From CATQHL01 sp965204655 (GTDB lineage: Bacteria > Actinomycetota > Acidimicrobiia > Acidimicrobiales > CATQHL01), in contig OZ241998.1 in NCBI GenBank assembly GCA_965204655.1, positions 2,170,001-2,234,000 of the forward strand: 64,000 bases of DNA, given 5' to 3'. The notes under the pieces are model-generated. The model saw only the letters and a program-made list of their open reading frames with translations, had not been told where the DNA came from and did no database searches. The position numbers were made by a program, and so were the translations under genes. This document shows positions 18,163 through 27,144 of this stretch, piece after piece; the first letter of the stretch is position 1, and every line of letters begins with the position of its first letter.

Positions 18163-19848
18163 TCAGCGGTCCAGCCAGATCCAGCCGGTGCCCGAATTAG
18201 GAGTCAGGCAGGTGTCAACCTTCCCCGTGCCTGCGATTTCGAAGGGACATGGGTGATTGAAGGTCACCGTCTGGAATGCGTCAGCGGCGCTCCATTTGCC
18301 CGGCGACAGCGAGGCCGGGAGCATAGAGGGCACGTCGACCGCTCCGAGGTTCTCAAGAGCCTCAAAAATATCCTGGCGTGAAGGGTTCGCTCCTGCGTCG
18401 TAGAGGGCGCGCAGGGCGGTTCGGAGCACGCTGCACACCAGAACGACCATTGCATACTTGTGCGTATCCACAGGGTCGCGGGGGTCGTAGTGGACCTTCG
18501 CCTGAGACCTCTCGGCGTAGGTGCGCATGCACATTTCGTCGAACGCCGAAGGTTCGTAATCCTCGTTTCGGAAGTTGCCGACGTCTCCGGTCACCGCCAT
18601 GATCGTTCCGTTGTACAACTCACCTGACCGGGGGCCGCCGAACTCGGCAACCTTGCTTGCGACCAAGTCGTTCCCCTGATTGTTGAAGTCGGAGTTGTAT
18701 ATTCGGATATCCCCGGGGCGAAAGCCCTGGGTGCGCATCTCACTTATGTAACCGGGCAGGGAGATAGCGTTCAAGGTGGGAAACAACACGTCAACGCGCT
18801 CAGTGATGAGGCGCTGCACTGACTCGCCGATGCCAGTGAAACAGATGTTGCCGCCGGCGCAATCGATTACGTCGAAGACAACCACGTCGATTCCTGCCTC
18901 CTCCAGAACTTCCATGAGGCTGCTTCTCACCGCTTCTTCCTGCCCAGGAGTGTTGGGGGCTACGATCCCCACCTTCTGTCCTGCCAGGGCGCCGGCGTCG
19001 ATCAGGTAGCGCGCCAGTTCGCGGAGGTAGGCGTTCTCGGAGGCGGCGAGGGTGATCAGGCGCCCTTCGCCTCGTTCGAGGTACTCCTCGGGGAACGGCA
19101 GGCTGCCGATCAGGGCGGCGTCGTGTTCCTCTACCACGCAGAGCACGGCAGTGCCCTGAAAACTCGTGGTGTTCAGGAGGATCACCCCGTTGCGAGACTC
19201 AGTGGCCTCTATGCAGGCGGCGTTTCTTAGTGTCTCGATGTCCTGACCTCCGGGGGCCAGCGTGGGAATTTCTACCTCCTCAAGATTGATGCGGCGCCCC
19301 CACACCCCTCCGCATTCGTCGTTGACGAACGCGGTGAAGACTTCGAAGACATCCTGCACGTCTCCTACGTCTTCGGCGAAGCCCAGAGCAGAGATCTCCT
19401 CGATCTTGGTGCGGAGGTGGACGAAGTTGATCAGTTCGGCGCTGATGCCCTCGTCGGTGTCTCGCAGGAGTTCGGTGGGCGTGTCGTGCGGCAGGCAGAA
19501 CGCTTCCAGCGACCCGAACGGATGGGTGCGGTCGAAGCCCCTCTGGAATTCGCTGAAGCGTTCACCGCGCGGGTCTTCGTAGACGGGGTTGAGCGGTTCG
19601 CCGTTCTGGCCGTTGCCCGAGGTGCCGCCCCCGCTTCCGCCGGGAGGGGTGGCGCCCCCTCCGCCGCCTTCCCCGTTCGTTGTGTTTCCGCCGGGCACCG
19701 AGGTGGCCGACGGATCGGTAACGGCTGATGAGTCCGTCTCTCTGTTGGTCTGCTCGCCCCCCTCCGACGAGCAGGCCGAAAGCAAGAGGGCGTAGGCGGC
19801 GAGAAGTCCGACCAGCCGTAACGAGGGCCGCAATGAGGATCGATGCAT
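18163..19848 (-). CDS. ABC transporter substrate-binding lipoprotein (type 1 periplasmic fold, LivJ/K-like)
   Basis: 561 residues from ATG 19848 (an in-frame ATG at 19908 would put extra charged residues before the signal, so the inner start is preferred). Signal peptide with lipobox LLLSAC near residue 26, then a long Ser/Thr/Gly-rich tether (about 30-85), then a type 1 periplasmic binding domain: GKVGIVAPNTPGQEEAVRSSLMEVL, DVVVFDVIDCAGGNIC, DVLFPTLNAISLPGYISEM. Such lipoproteins deliver branched-chain amino acids, amides, urea or aromatics to Liv-type permeases. It is divergent from the two fused transporter genes at 20027 and 22293 and surely belongs with them. The ligand is not predictable. 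A GGTATCCC palindrome lies in the shared promoter region. Confidence 0.85.
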   Translation of the reverse strand: MHRSSLRPSLRLVGLLAAYALLLSACSSEGGEQTNRETDSSAVTDPSATSVPGGNTTNGEGGGGGATPPGGSGGGTSGNGQNGEPLNPVYEDPRGERFSEFQRGFDRTHPFGSLEAFCLPHDTPTELLRDTDEGISAELINFVHLRTKIEEISALGFAEDVGDVQDVFEVFTAFVNDECGGVWGRRINLEEVEIPTLAPGGQDIETLRNAACIEATESRNGVILLNTTSFQGTAVLCVVEEHDAALIGSLPFPEEYLERGEGRLITLAASENAYLRELARYLIDAGALAGQKVGIVAPNTPGQEEAVRSSLMEVLEEAGIDVVVFDVIDCAGGNICFTGIGESVQRLITERVDVLFPTLNAISLPGYISEMRTQGFRPGDIRIYNSDFNNQGNDLVASKVAEFGGPRSGELYNGTIMAVTGDVGNFRNEDYEPSAFDEMCMRTYAERSQAKVHYDPRDPVDTHKYAMVVLVCSVLRTALRALYDAGANPSRQDIFEALENLGAVDVPSMLPASLSPGKWSAADAFQTVTFNHPCPFEIAGTGKVDTCLTPNSGTGWIWLDR

Positions 19849-19950
19849 TGAATAGAAATTAGCCTTTGGGTATCGCTCGACTAGGCTTATTTCCGACTCC
19901 GCATTCAAGCTGCCAATCCTATGCGCCCGCCCCCCGATGCCTGCGCTGGA

Positions 19951-19971
19951 GGTATCCCCTGTTGGGATACC
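19951..19971. promoter_or_regulatory. Perfect 8-bp inverted repeat in the divergent transporter promoter region
   Basis: GGTATCCC (19951-19958) and GGGATACC (19964-19971) with a 5-nt centre, situated between the divergently transcribed binding-protein gene and the MFS-ABC gene. The size and position suit an operator for a dimeric repressor controlling both directions; a terminator is less likely because it lies upstream of both genes and no T run follows. Confidence 0.5.
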
Positions 19972-20026
19972 TGCGTTGTAGACAAGAGACAGGAGACATT
20001 GAAATCCGCGAGTTCATTCGCTCCCG

Positions 20027-22255
20027 ATGAATGATCGCCTCCACCTAGGAGCACCCGCCGAGGACACTGCAGCTCTGACCGCGGCCATCCTCACCGAGGA
20101 GGCGCGCCGCGAGTCCCTCCAGGAAGCCCGCGAGCGTCAGCCCTCCCTTCACGGCGGTGTGCTGCCTGGAGTGAGTTCCCGAACGCCCTACCTGGGGTTG
20201 CGTGAGGGACTGAGGAGCGGAGGGGCGAGCATGCTCGTCGTCGTCTTCCTGCTCGCAGTGATGGAGGAGGTCGACCGCCTGGTAGTGGTGAGTCTGGCTC
20301 CCAGCATCCAGAAAGCCTTCAACATCAGCGACGCGGTTCTGCTGGGCATTCTGAGTTTCGGAGCGCTAGCCGCTGCCGTCGGGTCGTTGCCAATGGCGTG
20401 GCTGGCCGTTCGTGCGCGTCGCGTCCGCCTTCTGGCGGTGGCAGCTAGTTTCTGGGCGGTCTTTTCCGTCATCGGGGGTCTCGCGGTTAACGCCTTTCAG
20501 TTCTTCGGAGCGCGGATGGGCGTTGCCTTGGGTCAATCAGCCGCTCATCCTCTGCACGGGCCGCTGTTGGCCGACCGCTACCCGATCGGCATGCGTGCTC
20601 GAGCGTTCGCAGGGCAAGGGCTGGGGCGCCCGGTCGGCATCGTCGCCGGCTCGGCGCTCATCGGCGTCATAGCCGCCTCCGCGGCAGGCATGGAAGGCTG
20701 GCGGCTGGTGATCATCGGCGTAAGCATCCCTACCGCTTTGCTGGGGTTGGCCGCCCTGCGCTTCGTCAAGGAACCAGAACGCTCGGTGAACGAGCGTGCA
20801 GCCGTGCTAGGAACTACGCCCCCGGACGCCAGCGGGGACCCGCCAGTGCCCGTCCTCGCGGCCTTCGCCCGACTGCGCCGTGTGCGAACCTTCTATTACC
20901 TCTGCGCCGGAGCCGTTGCGATTGGTTTCGCCTTCATTTCGCTGCCGACGCAGGTCAGCCTCCTCCTCGACGCCGAATACGGATACGGCGCCTTTCGCAG
21001 AGGGTGGATGATCTCGCTGACGTGGCTGGCGGCGCTGTTCGCCGTGCCTTTGGCCGGACGCGTCTACGACAAGCTCTACCGTCGCCGACCGGAACGTCTC
21101 CCCCGGGTGGCGGGTGCGCTGATCTGCATTGCTGGGGTGTTTCTTGCATGCCTCCTGCGTGTGGAGCAGCCGGCCGCCCTGATCTGCCTGCTGGTGATCG
21201 TGAACGGATGCCTAGCGGCCGCCCTGGCAGCCGCCGGTCCGATGATCTCCGCCGTCGCCCCCTATCGCCTGCGGGCCGGGGCGTTTGCTCTCTTCGCCGT
21301 GTTCTTCTTCGGTGTCGGGGGCTTTCTAGGGGGCGTTCTGACCGGGGCGATCTCTTCTTCTCACGGGGAACGGATGGCGATGAGCGTGTTGGGTGCGCCG
21401 ATGATGATCCTCGCGGGCGTACTGGTCTTCTACTGCACCCGTCATATGCGAGGCGACATGTCGTCGGCCGTCAATGAGATGCGCCTGGAGCACGAGGAAT
21501 TCAAACGCACCAGGGCGCATCCCGACCGGGTGCCCCTGCTTTGGGTGCACGGACTAGACGCCGGATATGAGGGTTCGCAGGTGCTCTTCAACGTGGGTTT
21601 CAGCCTCGGTCGCGGAGAGACGCTGGCGGTCATCGGCTCGAACAGTTCAGGGCGTTCCACCCTTCTGAGAGCGATCAGCGGCTTGCTGTTGCCCGACAGG
21701 GGCTTCGTCCGCCTCGGGGGGAGGAACATCACCTATCTCAGTGCAGAGACCCGCTTCAGGATGGGCATAGTGCACCTTCGTGGAGGTGAGGGGGTGTTCC
21801 GTTCCATGAACGTGGAAGAGAACCTCTCCGCCGCGGTGATGCGCTCGGAATTGGAACGCAGTGAGATCGCAGAGAGGCGAGAGCACGTGCTCTCCATATT
21901 CCCCTTCCTCGCTGAACGCCTGGATTCTTCGGCTGGGGAGCTTTCGGGCGGGCAACAGCAGATGCTGGCTCTGGCCATGATCCTGATGCATCAACCCTCG
22001 GTGCTGATCATCGACGAACTCAGCCTGGGTCTGGCCCCTGAGGCTCTCGCTGGCCTGCTTGAAGTGCTGGAAAATCTCAAGAGTCGGGGACAAGCCATGG
22101 TGGTGGTGGATCGTTCCGCCAAGAACGCCTTGAGGCTGGCTGAGCGCGCCCTGTTCCTTGAGAAAGGTCACGTACGCTTCCACGGGACCGCCGACGAACT
22201 GCGGGGGCGCAGCGACCTCCTGCGGGCGGCCATGCTCGACAGCGGCTCGCTCTGA
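20027..22255 (+). CDS. Fusion of MFS-type permease and LivF-like ABC ATPase
   Basis: 742 residues. About 65-480 is a major-facilitator-like membrane domain with some 12 hydrophobic segments (MLVVVFLLAVMEEVDRLVVV, GILSFGALAAAVGSLPMAWL, later FALFAVFFFGVGGFLGGVLTG). About 505-735 is an ABC ATPase of the LivF branch: VIGSNSSGRSTLLRAISGLL as Walker A, signature ELSGGQQQMLALAMILM, Walker B VLIIDELSLGLAPEAL and a late VVVDRSAKNA in place of the H-loop. The Walker A lysine is Arg (GRST) and the H-loop histidine appears to be Asp or Arg, so this half may bind ATP weakly and rely on the partner LivG domain in the next gene. It overlaps no gene and is followed 37 nt later by the LivHMG fusion. The substrate follows the binding lipoprotein. 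Confidence 0.85.
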   Translation: MNDRLHLGAPAEDTAALTAAILTEEARRESLQEARERQPSLHGGVLPGVSSRTPYLGLREGLRSGGASMLVVVFLLAVMEEVDRLVVVSLAPSIQKAFNISDAVLLGILSFGALAAAVGSLPMAWLAVRARRVRLLAVAASFWAVFSVIGGLAVNAFQFFGARMGVALGQSAAHPLHGPLLADRYPIGMRARAFAGQGLGRPVGIVAGSALIGVIAASAAGMEGWRLVIIGVSIPTALLGLAALRFVKEPERSVNERAAVLGTTPPDASGDPPVPVLAAFARLRRVRTFYYLCAGAVAIGFAFISLPTQVSLLLDAEYGYGAFRRGWMISLTWLAALFAVPLAGRVYDKLYRRRPERLPRVAGALICIAGVFLACLLRVEQPAALICLLVIVNGCLAAALAAAGPMISAVAPYRLRAGAFALFAVFFFGVGGFLGGVLTGAISSSHGERMAMSVLGAPMMILAGVLVFYCTRHMRGDMSSAVNEMRLEHEEFKRTRAHPDRVPLLWVHGLDAGYEGSQVLFNVGFSLGRGETLAVIGSNSSGRSTLLRAISGLLLPDRGFVRLGGRNITYLSAETRFRMGIVHLRGGEGVFRSMNVEENLSAAVMRSELERSEIAERREHVLSIFPFLAERLDSSAGELSGGQQQMLALAMILMHQPSVLIIDELSLGLAPEALAGLLEVLENLKSRGQAMVVVDRSAKNALRLAERALFLEKGHVRFHGTADELRGRSDLLRAAMLDSGSL

Positions 22256-22292
22256 TCCGAGCCGTTCTTTCCAAGCTGATTCTTTCCGAGTC

Positions 22293-25232
22293 GTGATCGA
22301 GTTCCTGAACTGGAGCATCTCCTTCCAAGACCTTCTCTCTGGAGGAGTCACGGGGCTCACCTACGCAGCCCTGGGGGCAGGTTTCGTGCTGATCTACCGG
22401 GCCACCGGGGTACTGAACTTCGCCCACGCCGAGGTGGGGGCGCTTTCGGTGGCGGTATTTGCCCTTTTGGTCGTGAACTACGACCTGAACTGGTGGTTTG
22501 CGTTCGTGCTGGCGATACTGGCGGGTGCTGCGATTAGCAGCGTCATAGAACTGACAGTCATCCGACGCTTTTCAAATTCCTCCCGACTGGTGCTGCTCAT
22601 AGCCACGATCGGGGTCGCCCAACTCCTGCTGCTCGCTCGAATCAGCCTTCCCGGGGTGTCCGTCCCAGGCCCCATTCCCCTTCCGTTCGACGTGCAGTGG
22701 CAGATCGCCGGGCAGGTTCGCATCCTGGGGCGGGATCTGCTCGTCCTGATTTTGGTGCCCGCCCTGGTGCTGCTGCTGGCCCTCGTGATGGGGGGCACGC
22801 GAGTTGGTTTGGCTATTAGGGCTTCCGCAGAAAATCCTCAAACCGCAAGGCTCTTCGGAATCAGCGTAAGGCGTTCATCCACGGCGGTCTGGTCGATTGC
22901 CGGCGCTCTGGCCGCCGCTACGGCGGTGCTCTTCGTTCCTCTTGCCGGCATCAGCGCTTCACAGACAGGCGCCGCCGCCCTGGGCGCCCCCCTGCTTCTG
23001 CGCGCTTTGGTGGTGGGTCTTCTGGCTCGTATGCGGTCTCTGCCCCTGACCCTCCTGAGCGGTCTCCTGGTGGGGGTTTTTGAGAGGATCATCCGCAGCA
23101 ACGTAGATTCCTCCAACCGCTCCATCGTTGACCTGTATCTCTTCCTGGCCATTCTGGTGGTGGTGTTGTTCGGGATTCGGCAGCGCCGCAGGGAGAGCGC
23201 CGCCTGGTCGCTTTCCCCCAAGCTCCGCCCCGTCCCTAGCCGTCTGGCCGATTCCTGGGTGGCGCGGAACTTGCAGGCGCTGGGTCTTTGGATGCTCTTC
23301 GGCGCTCTCGCCTTGTTGGGTTGGGGGTTGGATTCCCCCTCCGCCCTCTGGCTGTGGTCGGGAATACTCCTATTCGCCATGGCGGCGATGTCCATCACGC
23401 TGCTAACCGGCTGGGCCGGCCAGATTTCCCTAGGGCAATTTGCCTTTCTAGGGTTGGGGGCGTTCACCGCCGTGGCTCTCACCAGCGGCCACGATCTCAT
23501 CCCGTCCGGTCTCTCGCAGTTCTCCGTGGAACTTCCCTGGGGTCTGGCAGTGCTTCTGAGCACCGCCTTCGGGGCGCTCGCCGCCCTGGTGATCGGCCTC
23601 CCGGCGCTGAGGGTTCGCGGCCTCTACCTAGCGGTGATCACGCTCGCCTTCGCCGTCGCCGCTTCAAGCTGGATCTTCCCCCAGGAGGTTTTCAGCGACG
23701 GGAGCACCGCCGTGCGTCCCGTGAGCGAGCCAGTCTTCGGCCCCTTCGACTTCGGGGAGTCGCGAAAGTCGTTCTACTTCCTCTGCCTGGGCTTCCTGGC
23801 GGCGGTCACGATCCTGGTTGCGAGGCTGCGTCGGACGGGAACGGGACGTTCCATGATCGCCGTGCGCGAGAACGAGGAACTGGCGGCCGCGTCCACGGTG
23901 TCGCCCCCGCTCATGAAGATCGTTGCCTTCGCCAGCGCCGGGGCCATCGCCGCCCTTTCTGGCGCCCTGTACGCCACGCTGCTGCAGAATCTCAGCCCCT
24001 CCAGCACCTTCAGGCCGGAGTACTCCATTGACTTGGTGGCGATCTCCGTGATCGGGGGGATGGGGTCGGTGGCAGGTCCTCTGCTTGGGGCGATCTGGGT
24101 GAAAGGGCTTCCTGCTCTGGTTGACGTCACCGCACCCCCCCTGGCAATCCAACTGGCGACTTCCGGGGCGGGACTCCTCTTTCTACTTCTCTACTTCCCC
24201 GGGGGGTTGTCGCAGATCGTCTACAACGCACGCGACGGATTGCTGCGCCTCCTAGAGCGCCGCCTCGGCAGGCGCAGTAAGGAGGCAGACGGCCTGCCCC
24301 CCAAGCAAGAAGGGGAGGAAGAAGATTTCCTCGCTGCTGAAGGTCGGCTCAACGCCGTTCGTTCCGAAGGCGGCTATCCGTCCGCCGCCTGGCGTCCCGG
24401 GGTGGCCTTCCCCGAGGCGGAAGACTTGACAAGCCTCCCGGTCGGGGAATTCTGGCTTTCGGCTAGGGGCGTGAGCGTCCACTTTGGGGGGAACACGGCG
24501 GTTTCCCGCGTCGACCTTGAAGCGCGCAGGGGAGAGTTGGTAGCACTGATCGGCACCAACGGCGCAGGCAAGTCGTCGTTCCTCAACGCCATAGGGGGCT
24601 TTCTTCCCCGTGCCAGCGGCGTCGTAACGGAGGGCAGAATCGAAGTCCTGGGCCGGAACGTCTCAGGGCTGAGCGCCCACAGGCGGCACCGCCTCGGCCT
24701 CGGCAGCAGCTTCCAGTCTCCCCGTCTGTATCCCGACCTCACTGTCGTAGAGACGCTAATGGTGGCGCTAGAGGCGCGGGAGCGTTCGCACCTCCTTCCG
24801 TCGTACCTTGCCCTGCCGTCCTCTCTGGGGGCCGAACGCCGCAAGCGTCAAGCGGCACGAGAGTTGATGGACTATTTCGGATTAGGGCGCTTCTCCGATC
24901 ACTTCGTGTCTGAACTCTCCACAGGCACACGGCGCATAGTGGCGCTCGCCTGCCTGCTGGCCAACGACGCCCGGGTGCTGCTCATGGACGAGCCCACGGG
25001 CGGGCTCTCCGGTCTAGAGACGGAGGCGTTCGCCCGTCTCATCAAAAGGCTGCAGGCGGAGATGGGGGCGGCCATCGTGATGATCGAGCACGATCTGTCG
25101 CTGGTTATGGACATCAGCGACCGGGTGTATTGCATGGAGGCGGGATCGGTCATCGCTAAGGGTACGCCCGCCGAACTCCGGGACAACCCCAGGGTGGCGG
25201 CTTCGTACCTAGGCGTCAGTCACCAGGACTGA
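22293..25232 (+). CDS. Fused LivH-LivM-LivG: branched-chain-type ABC permease pair plus ATPase
   Basis: About 980 residues from GTG 22293 (the frame is open back to 22158 inside the previous gene, but family similarity begins with VIEFLNWSISFQDLLSGGVTG). Residues 1-300: LivH-like permease (GAGFVLIYRATGVLNFAHAE, a family hallmark). About 330-650: LivM-like permease (TLLTGWAGQISLGQFAFLGL, ATG-like loop, AISVIGGMGSVAGPLLGA). About 720-980: LivG-like ATPase with intact Walker A LIGTNGAGKSSFLNAIGGFL, signature ELSTGTRRIVALACLLA, Walker B VLLMDEPTGGLSGLE and H-loop MIEHDLSLVMDIS. In most bacteria these are three genes; together with the MFS-LivF fusion upstream and the divergent binding protein, two polypeptides supply the whole inner-membrane complex. 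Confidence 0.9.
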   Translation: MIEFLNWSISFQDLLSGGVTGLTYAALGAGFVLIYRATGVLNFAHAEVGALSVAVFALLVVNYDLNWWFAFVLAILAGAAISSVIELTVIRRFSNSSRLVLLIATIGVAQLLLLARISLPGVSVPGPIPLPFDVQWQIAGQVRILGRDLLVLILVPALVLLLALVMGGTRVGLAIRASAENPQTARLFGISVRRSSTAVWSIAGALAAATAVLFVPLAGISASQTGAAALGAPLLLRALVVGLLARMRSLPLTLLSGLLVGVFERIIRSNVDSSNRSIVDLYLFLAILVVVLFGIRQRRRESAAWSLSPKLRPVPSRLADSWVARNLQALGLWMLFGALALLGWGLDSPSALWLWSGILLFAMAAMSITLLTGWAGQISLGQFAFLGLGAFTAVALTSGHDLIPSGLSQFSVELPWGLAVLLSTAFGALAALVIGLPALRVRGLYLAVITLAFAVAASSWIFPQEVFSDGSTAVRPVSEPVFGPFDFGESRKSFYFLCLGFLAAVTILVARLRRTGTGRSMIAVRENEELAAASTVSPPLMKIVAFASAGAIAALSGALYATLLQNLSPSSTFRPEYSIDLVAISVIGGMGSVAGPLLGAIWVKGLPALVDVTAPPLAIQLATSGAGLLFLLLYFPGGLSQIVYNARDGLLRLLERRLGRRSKEADGLPPKQEGEEEDFLAAEGRLNAVRSEGGYPSAAWRPGVAFPEAEDLTSLPVGEFWLSARGVSVHFGGNTAVSRVDLEARRGELVALIGTNGAGKSSFLNAIGGFLPRASGVVTEGRIEVLGRNVSGLSAHRRHRLGLGSSFQSPRLYPDLTVVETLMVALEARERSHLLPSYLALPSSLGAERRKRQAARELMDYFGLGRFSDHFVSELSTGTRRIVALACLLANDARVLLMDEPTGGLSGLETEAFARLIKRLQAEMGAAIVMIEHDLSLVMDISDRVYCMEAGSVIAKGTPAELRDNPRVAASYLGVSHQD

Positions 25233-25310
25233 GCGTTGGGTGTCGCGCAGCCCGCCCTCACGCTCTTTTGTGTTGCGCATGAGAGCGCCCCCTTGGACTG
25301 AGAGCGCCGG

Positions 25311-26528
25311 ATGCAGCCCGCCGCACAGCCCGACCTGAGCCTGCCGGCTGTCGCTGAGGCGATCTCTTATGTATGCGGCGGGAGAGTCGTTTCCGCCGAG
25401 CGCCTTTCCGGCGGCTATTCCTGGATCACCCTGAAGGTGGGTTTCGCCGACGCATCGCCGGTGATCCTTCGAGTGGCGCCGCTGGGCGGGACGGTCGAAC
25501 CCTACGACCCGGCCGCCGAAGCTCTTCGGCTTAGAGTTGCTGCGGGTGTGGTGCGGGTTCCCGACGTATTAGGGGTGTGTTCACTACCCAACCCCATTGG
25601 GCGGCCATTTGGTGTGTATTCCTTTCTGAAGGGTGAGGTGGTGCGGCGGCCTTCTCACCCTGAGCCTTACCGGCGCAAGATGGCGGAGACCTTGGGTGCT
25701 TTGCACGGCGGGGTGGATGCCTCGGAGGTGGACCCGGTGGAGGGGATCACCGCTGCGTATGAGGCTGAACTGGCGCGCATGGCAGCGAACTACCGCCGCT
25801 GTTGGAGGCATCTGGGCATCGACGCAGCTTTCCGCTGGTTGGGTGGTCATATACCCGACTGCCCGCTTCCACCCGTGCTCTGTCACGGAGATTTTCGTCC
25901 CGCCAACGTTCTCTGGTGCGGGCCGGGCGAACTCAGCGGTGTGATCGACTGGGAGCGCGCCTGGGTAGGGGATCCTCTCTGCGACGTGGCTTTCAGCATG
26001 CACTTGGGGGGTTGGGCTGCAATTGAGGGTTTGGCGCTGGAGGTGTATGTTCGCTCCGGTGGTGCGGGGTTGGATGCGGGCCGTTTGTCTTACGCCCTTC
26101 GGTTTGAACGGGTTAGGTCGTATATCTCAGCCATGACCGGTTTGTCTTCTCTGTCTTCCGGACGATCCGACGACCGACGCCTGGAGCGCATTGGGGCTTC
26201 GGCGCAGACTGGCGCCTGGGAGTTGGTGCGTTGGCTTGAGCCCGGCCTTCCGTCTCTTGGCGCAGTGCTGGGCGAGCCGCCCGCCGCCCGTTGTCCGCTG
26301 CATGAGGGCTCCGGCGCCCCCGCGGTGGTGCACCTGTCGGAGGAGCCGAGTATGTCGGAGGAGTTGAGGGTGCAGCCGCCGTCGGACGCCTGGAACGCGG
26401 AGTGGGAGCGTTTAGCCGAAGGGGTTGAGGACTGCGGCTCCGAACTCGTCGGCCCGCTGCGAGAGTTGGGCAGGAGAGACCCAGCGGCAGGCGCAGGCCT
26501 GCCGGACGTTCGCTGGCGGGAATCGTGA
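25311..26528 (+). CDS. Aminoglycoside phosphotransferase (APH)-family kinase
   Basis: 405 residues; the kinase core occupies about 1-300. The catalytic loop is VLCHGDFRPANVLWCGPGE (near 198), the metal-binding aspartate is in LSGVIDWERAWVGDPLCDVAF (near 216), and a glycine-rich N-lobe (RLSGGYSWITLKVGFA) is present. Members phosphorylate aminoglycosides, choline, homoserine or acyl intermediates; the closest general pattern is the actinobacterial acyl-CoA-dehydrogenase-associated APH group. The C-terminal ~100 residues (LSEEPSMSEELRVQPPSDAWNAE) are a variable tail also known in that group. Same direction as the transporter genes, 78 nt after them. Resistance is not implied. Confidence 0.8.
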   Translation: MQPAAQPDLSLPAVAEAISYVCGGRVVSAERLSGGYSWITLKVGFADASPVILRVAPLGGTVEPYDPAAEALRLRVAAGVVRVPDVLGVCSLPNPIGRPFGVYSFLKGEVVRRPSHPEPYRRKMAETLGALHGGVDASEVDPVEGITAAYEAELARMAANYRRCWRHLGIDAAFRWLGGHIPDCPLPPVLCHGDFRPANVLWCGPGELSGVIDWERAWVGDPLCDVAFSMHLGGWAAIEGLALEVYVRSGGAGLDAGRLSYALRFERVRSYISAMTGLSSLSSGRSDDRRLERIGASAQTGAWELVRWLEPGLPSLGAVLGEPPAARCPLHEGSGAPAVVHLSEEPSMSEELRVQPPSDAWNAEWERLAEGVEDCGSELVGPLRELGRRDPAAGAGLPDVRWRES

Positions 26529-26590
26529 GGCGGGAGGGAGTTACTGAGAGCGGGCGCGGAGAGCGGGCGAGACCTCCCCGACTGAGCCGT

Positions 26591-27055
26591 CTAGCCGAAG
26601 TCGCCGCCTGCGTACCAGTTTTCGAACAAAGGCCGCATCTCAACGTCGACTATTTCCACTTGCTGTCCCTGTGGGGAGATCACGTAGGCGAAGGCGGCGG
26701 GGTTTCCGTCCTCGCCCACGCCTGCGTTCCGCATCCGCCAGCCCGAGGAGACGAATTTTGAAAGGTCGGCGTTGAAGTCCTCCGTCCAGTATCCCACGTG
26801 ATTGAGCCCGCCGTGGACGGAAGCGTCCCAGAACGACCCTTCCGGGCCTGAACAGAGCTCCACTTGCACCGGGCCTTCCACTGTGTAGTTGAAGTGCACG
26901 CTGGTGGAGACCACCTTTCCGTCCACCAGGATGTCCAACTCCAGGTATTGAGGCTTGTACCAGGTGACGCCCGTCGCCTTTGAGTAGTCATCCATCGCCT
27001 TTGCTAGGTCGGGAACCACCAAACCTACGTGAAATGGCGTTGCGAAATCCAACAT
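26591..27055 (-). CDS. VOC (glyoxalase/dioxygenase-fold) family protein
   Basis: 154 residues with the paired beta-alpha-beta-beta-beta layout of the vicinal-oxygen-chelate fold: ATPFHVGLVVPDLAKAMDDYSK at the N-terminus, GGLNHVGYWTEDFNADLSKF in the second half and QQVEIVDVEM near the end. The His-9, His-93 (NHVGYW) and Glu-139 (VEIVD) positions fit the usual metal ligands. Possible activities include glyoxalase, epimerase or ring-cleavage; the sequence does not decide. The next gene upstream in this orientation (an F420-type oxidoreductase) lies 89 nt away and may share a transcript. Confidence 0.8.
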   Translation of the reverse strand: MLDFATPFHVGLVVPDLAKAMDDYSKATGVTWYKPQYLELDILVDGKVVSTSVHFNYTVEGPVQVELCSGPEGSFWDASVHGGLNHVGYWTEDFNADLSKFVSSGWRMRNAGVGEDGNPAAFAYVISPQGQQVEIVDVEMRPLFENWYAGGDFG

Positions 27056-27144
27056 TTGTTAAGTCCTCCTATGTCTCTGCGCTCCTTGTCCGGCGCTGCG
27101 TTCCAAGGCTATCGCTGCGTTCTAAGCTATCTGCCGCTCGGAGG

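Noticed and set aside
22158..22292. Upstream extension of the LivHMG frame overlapping the MFS-ABC gene
   Set aside because: No family similarity before VIEFLNW, and the overlap of about 100 nt would be unusual; the start was placed at 22293.
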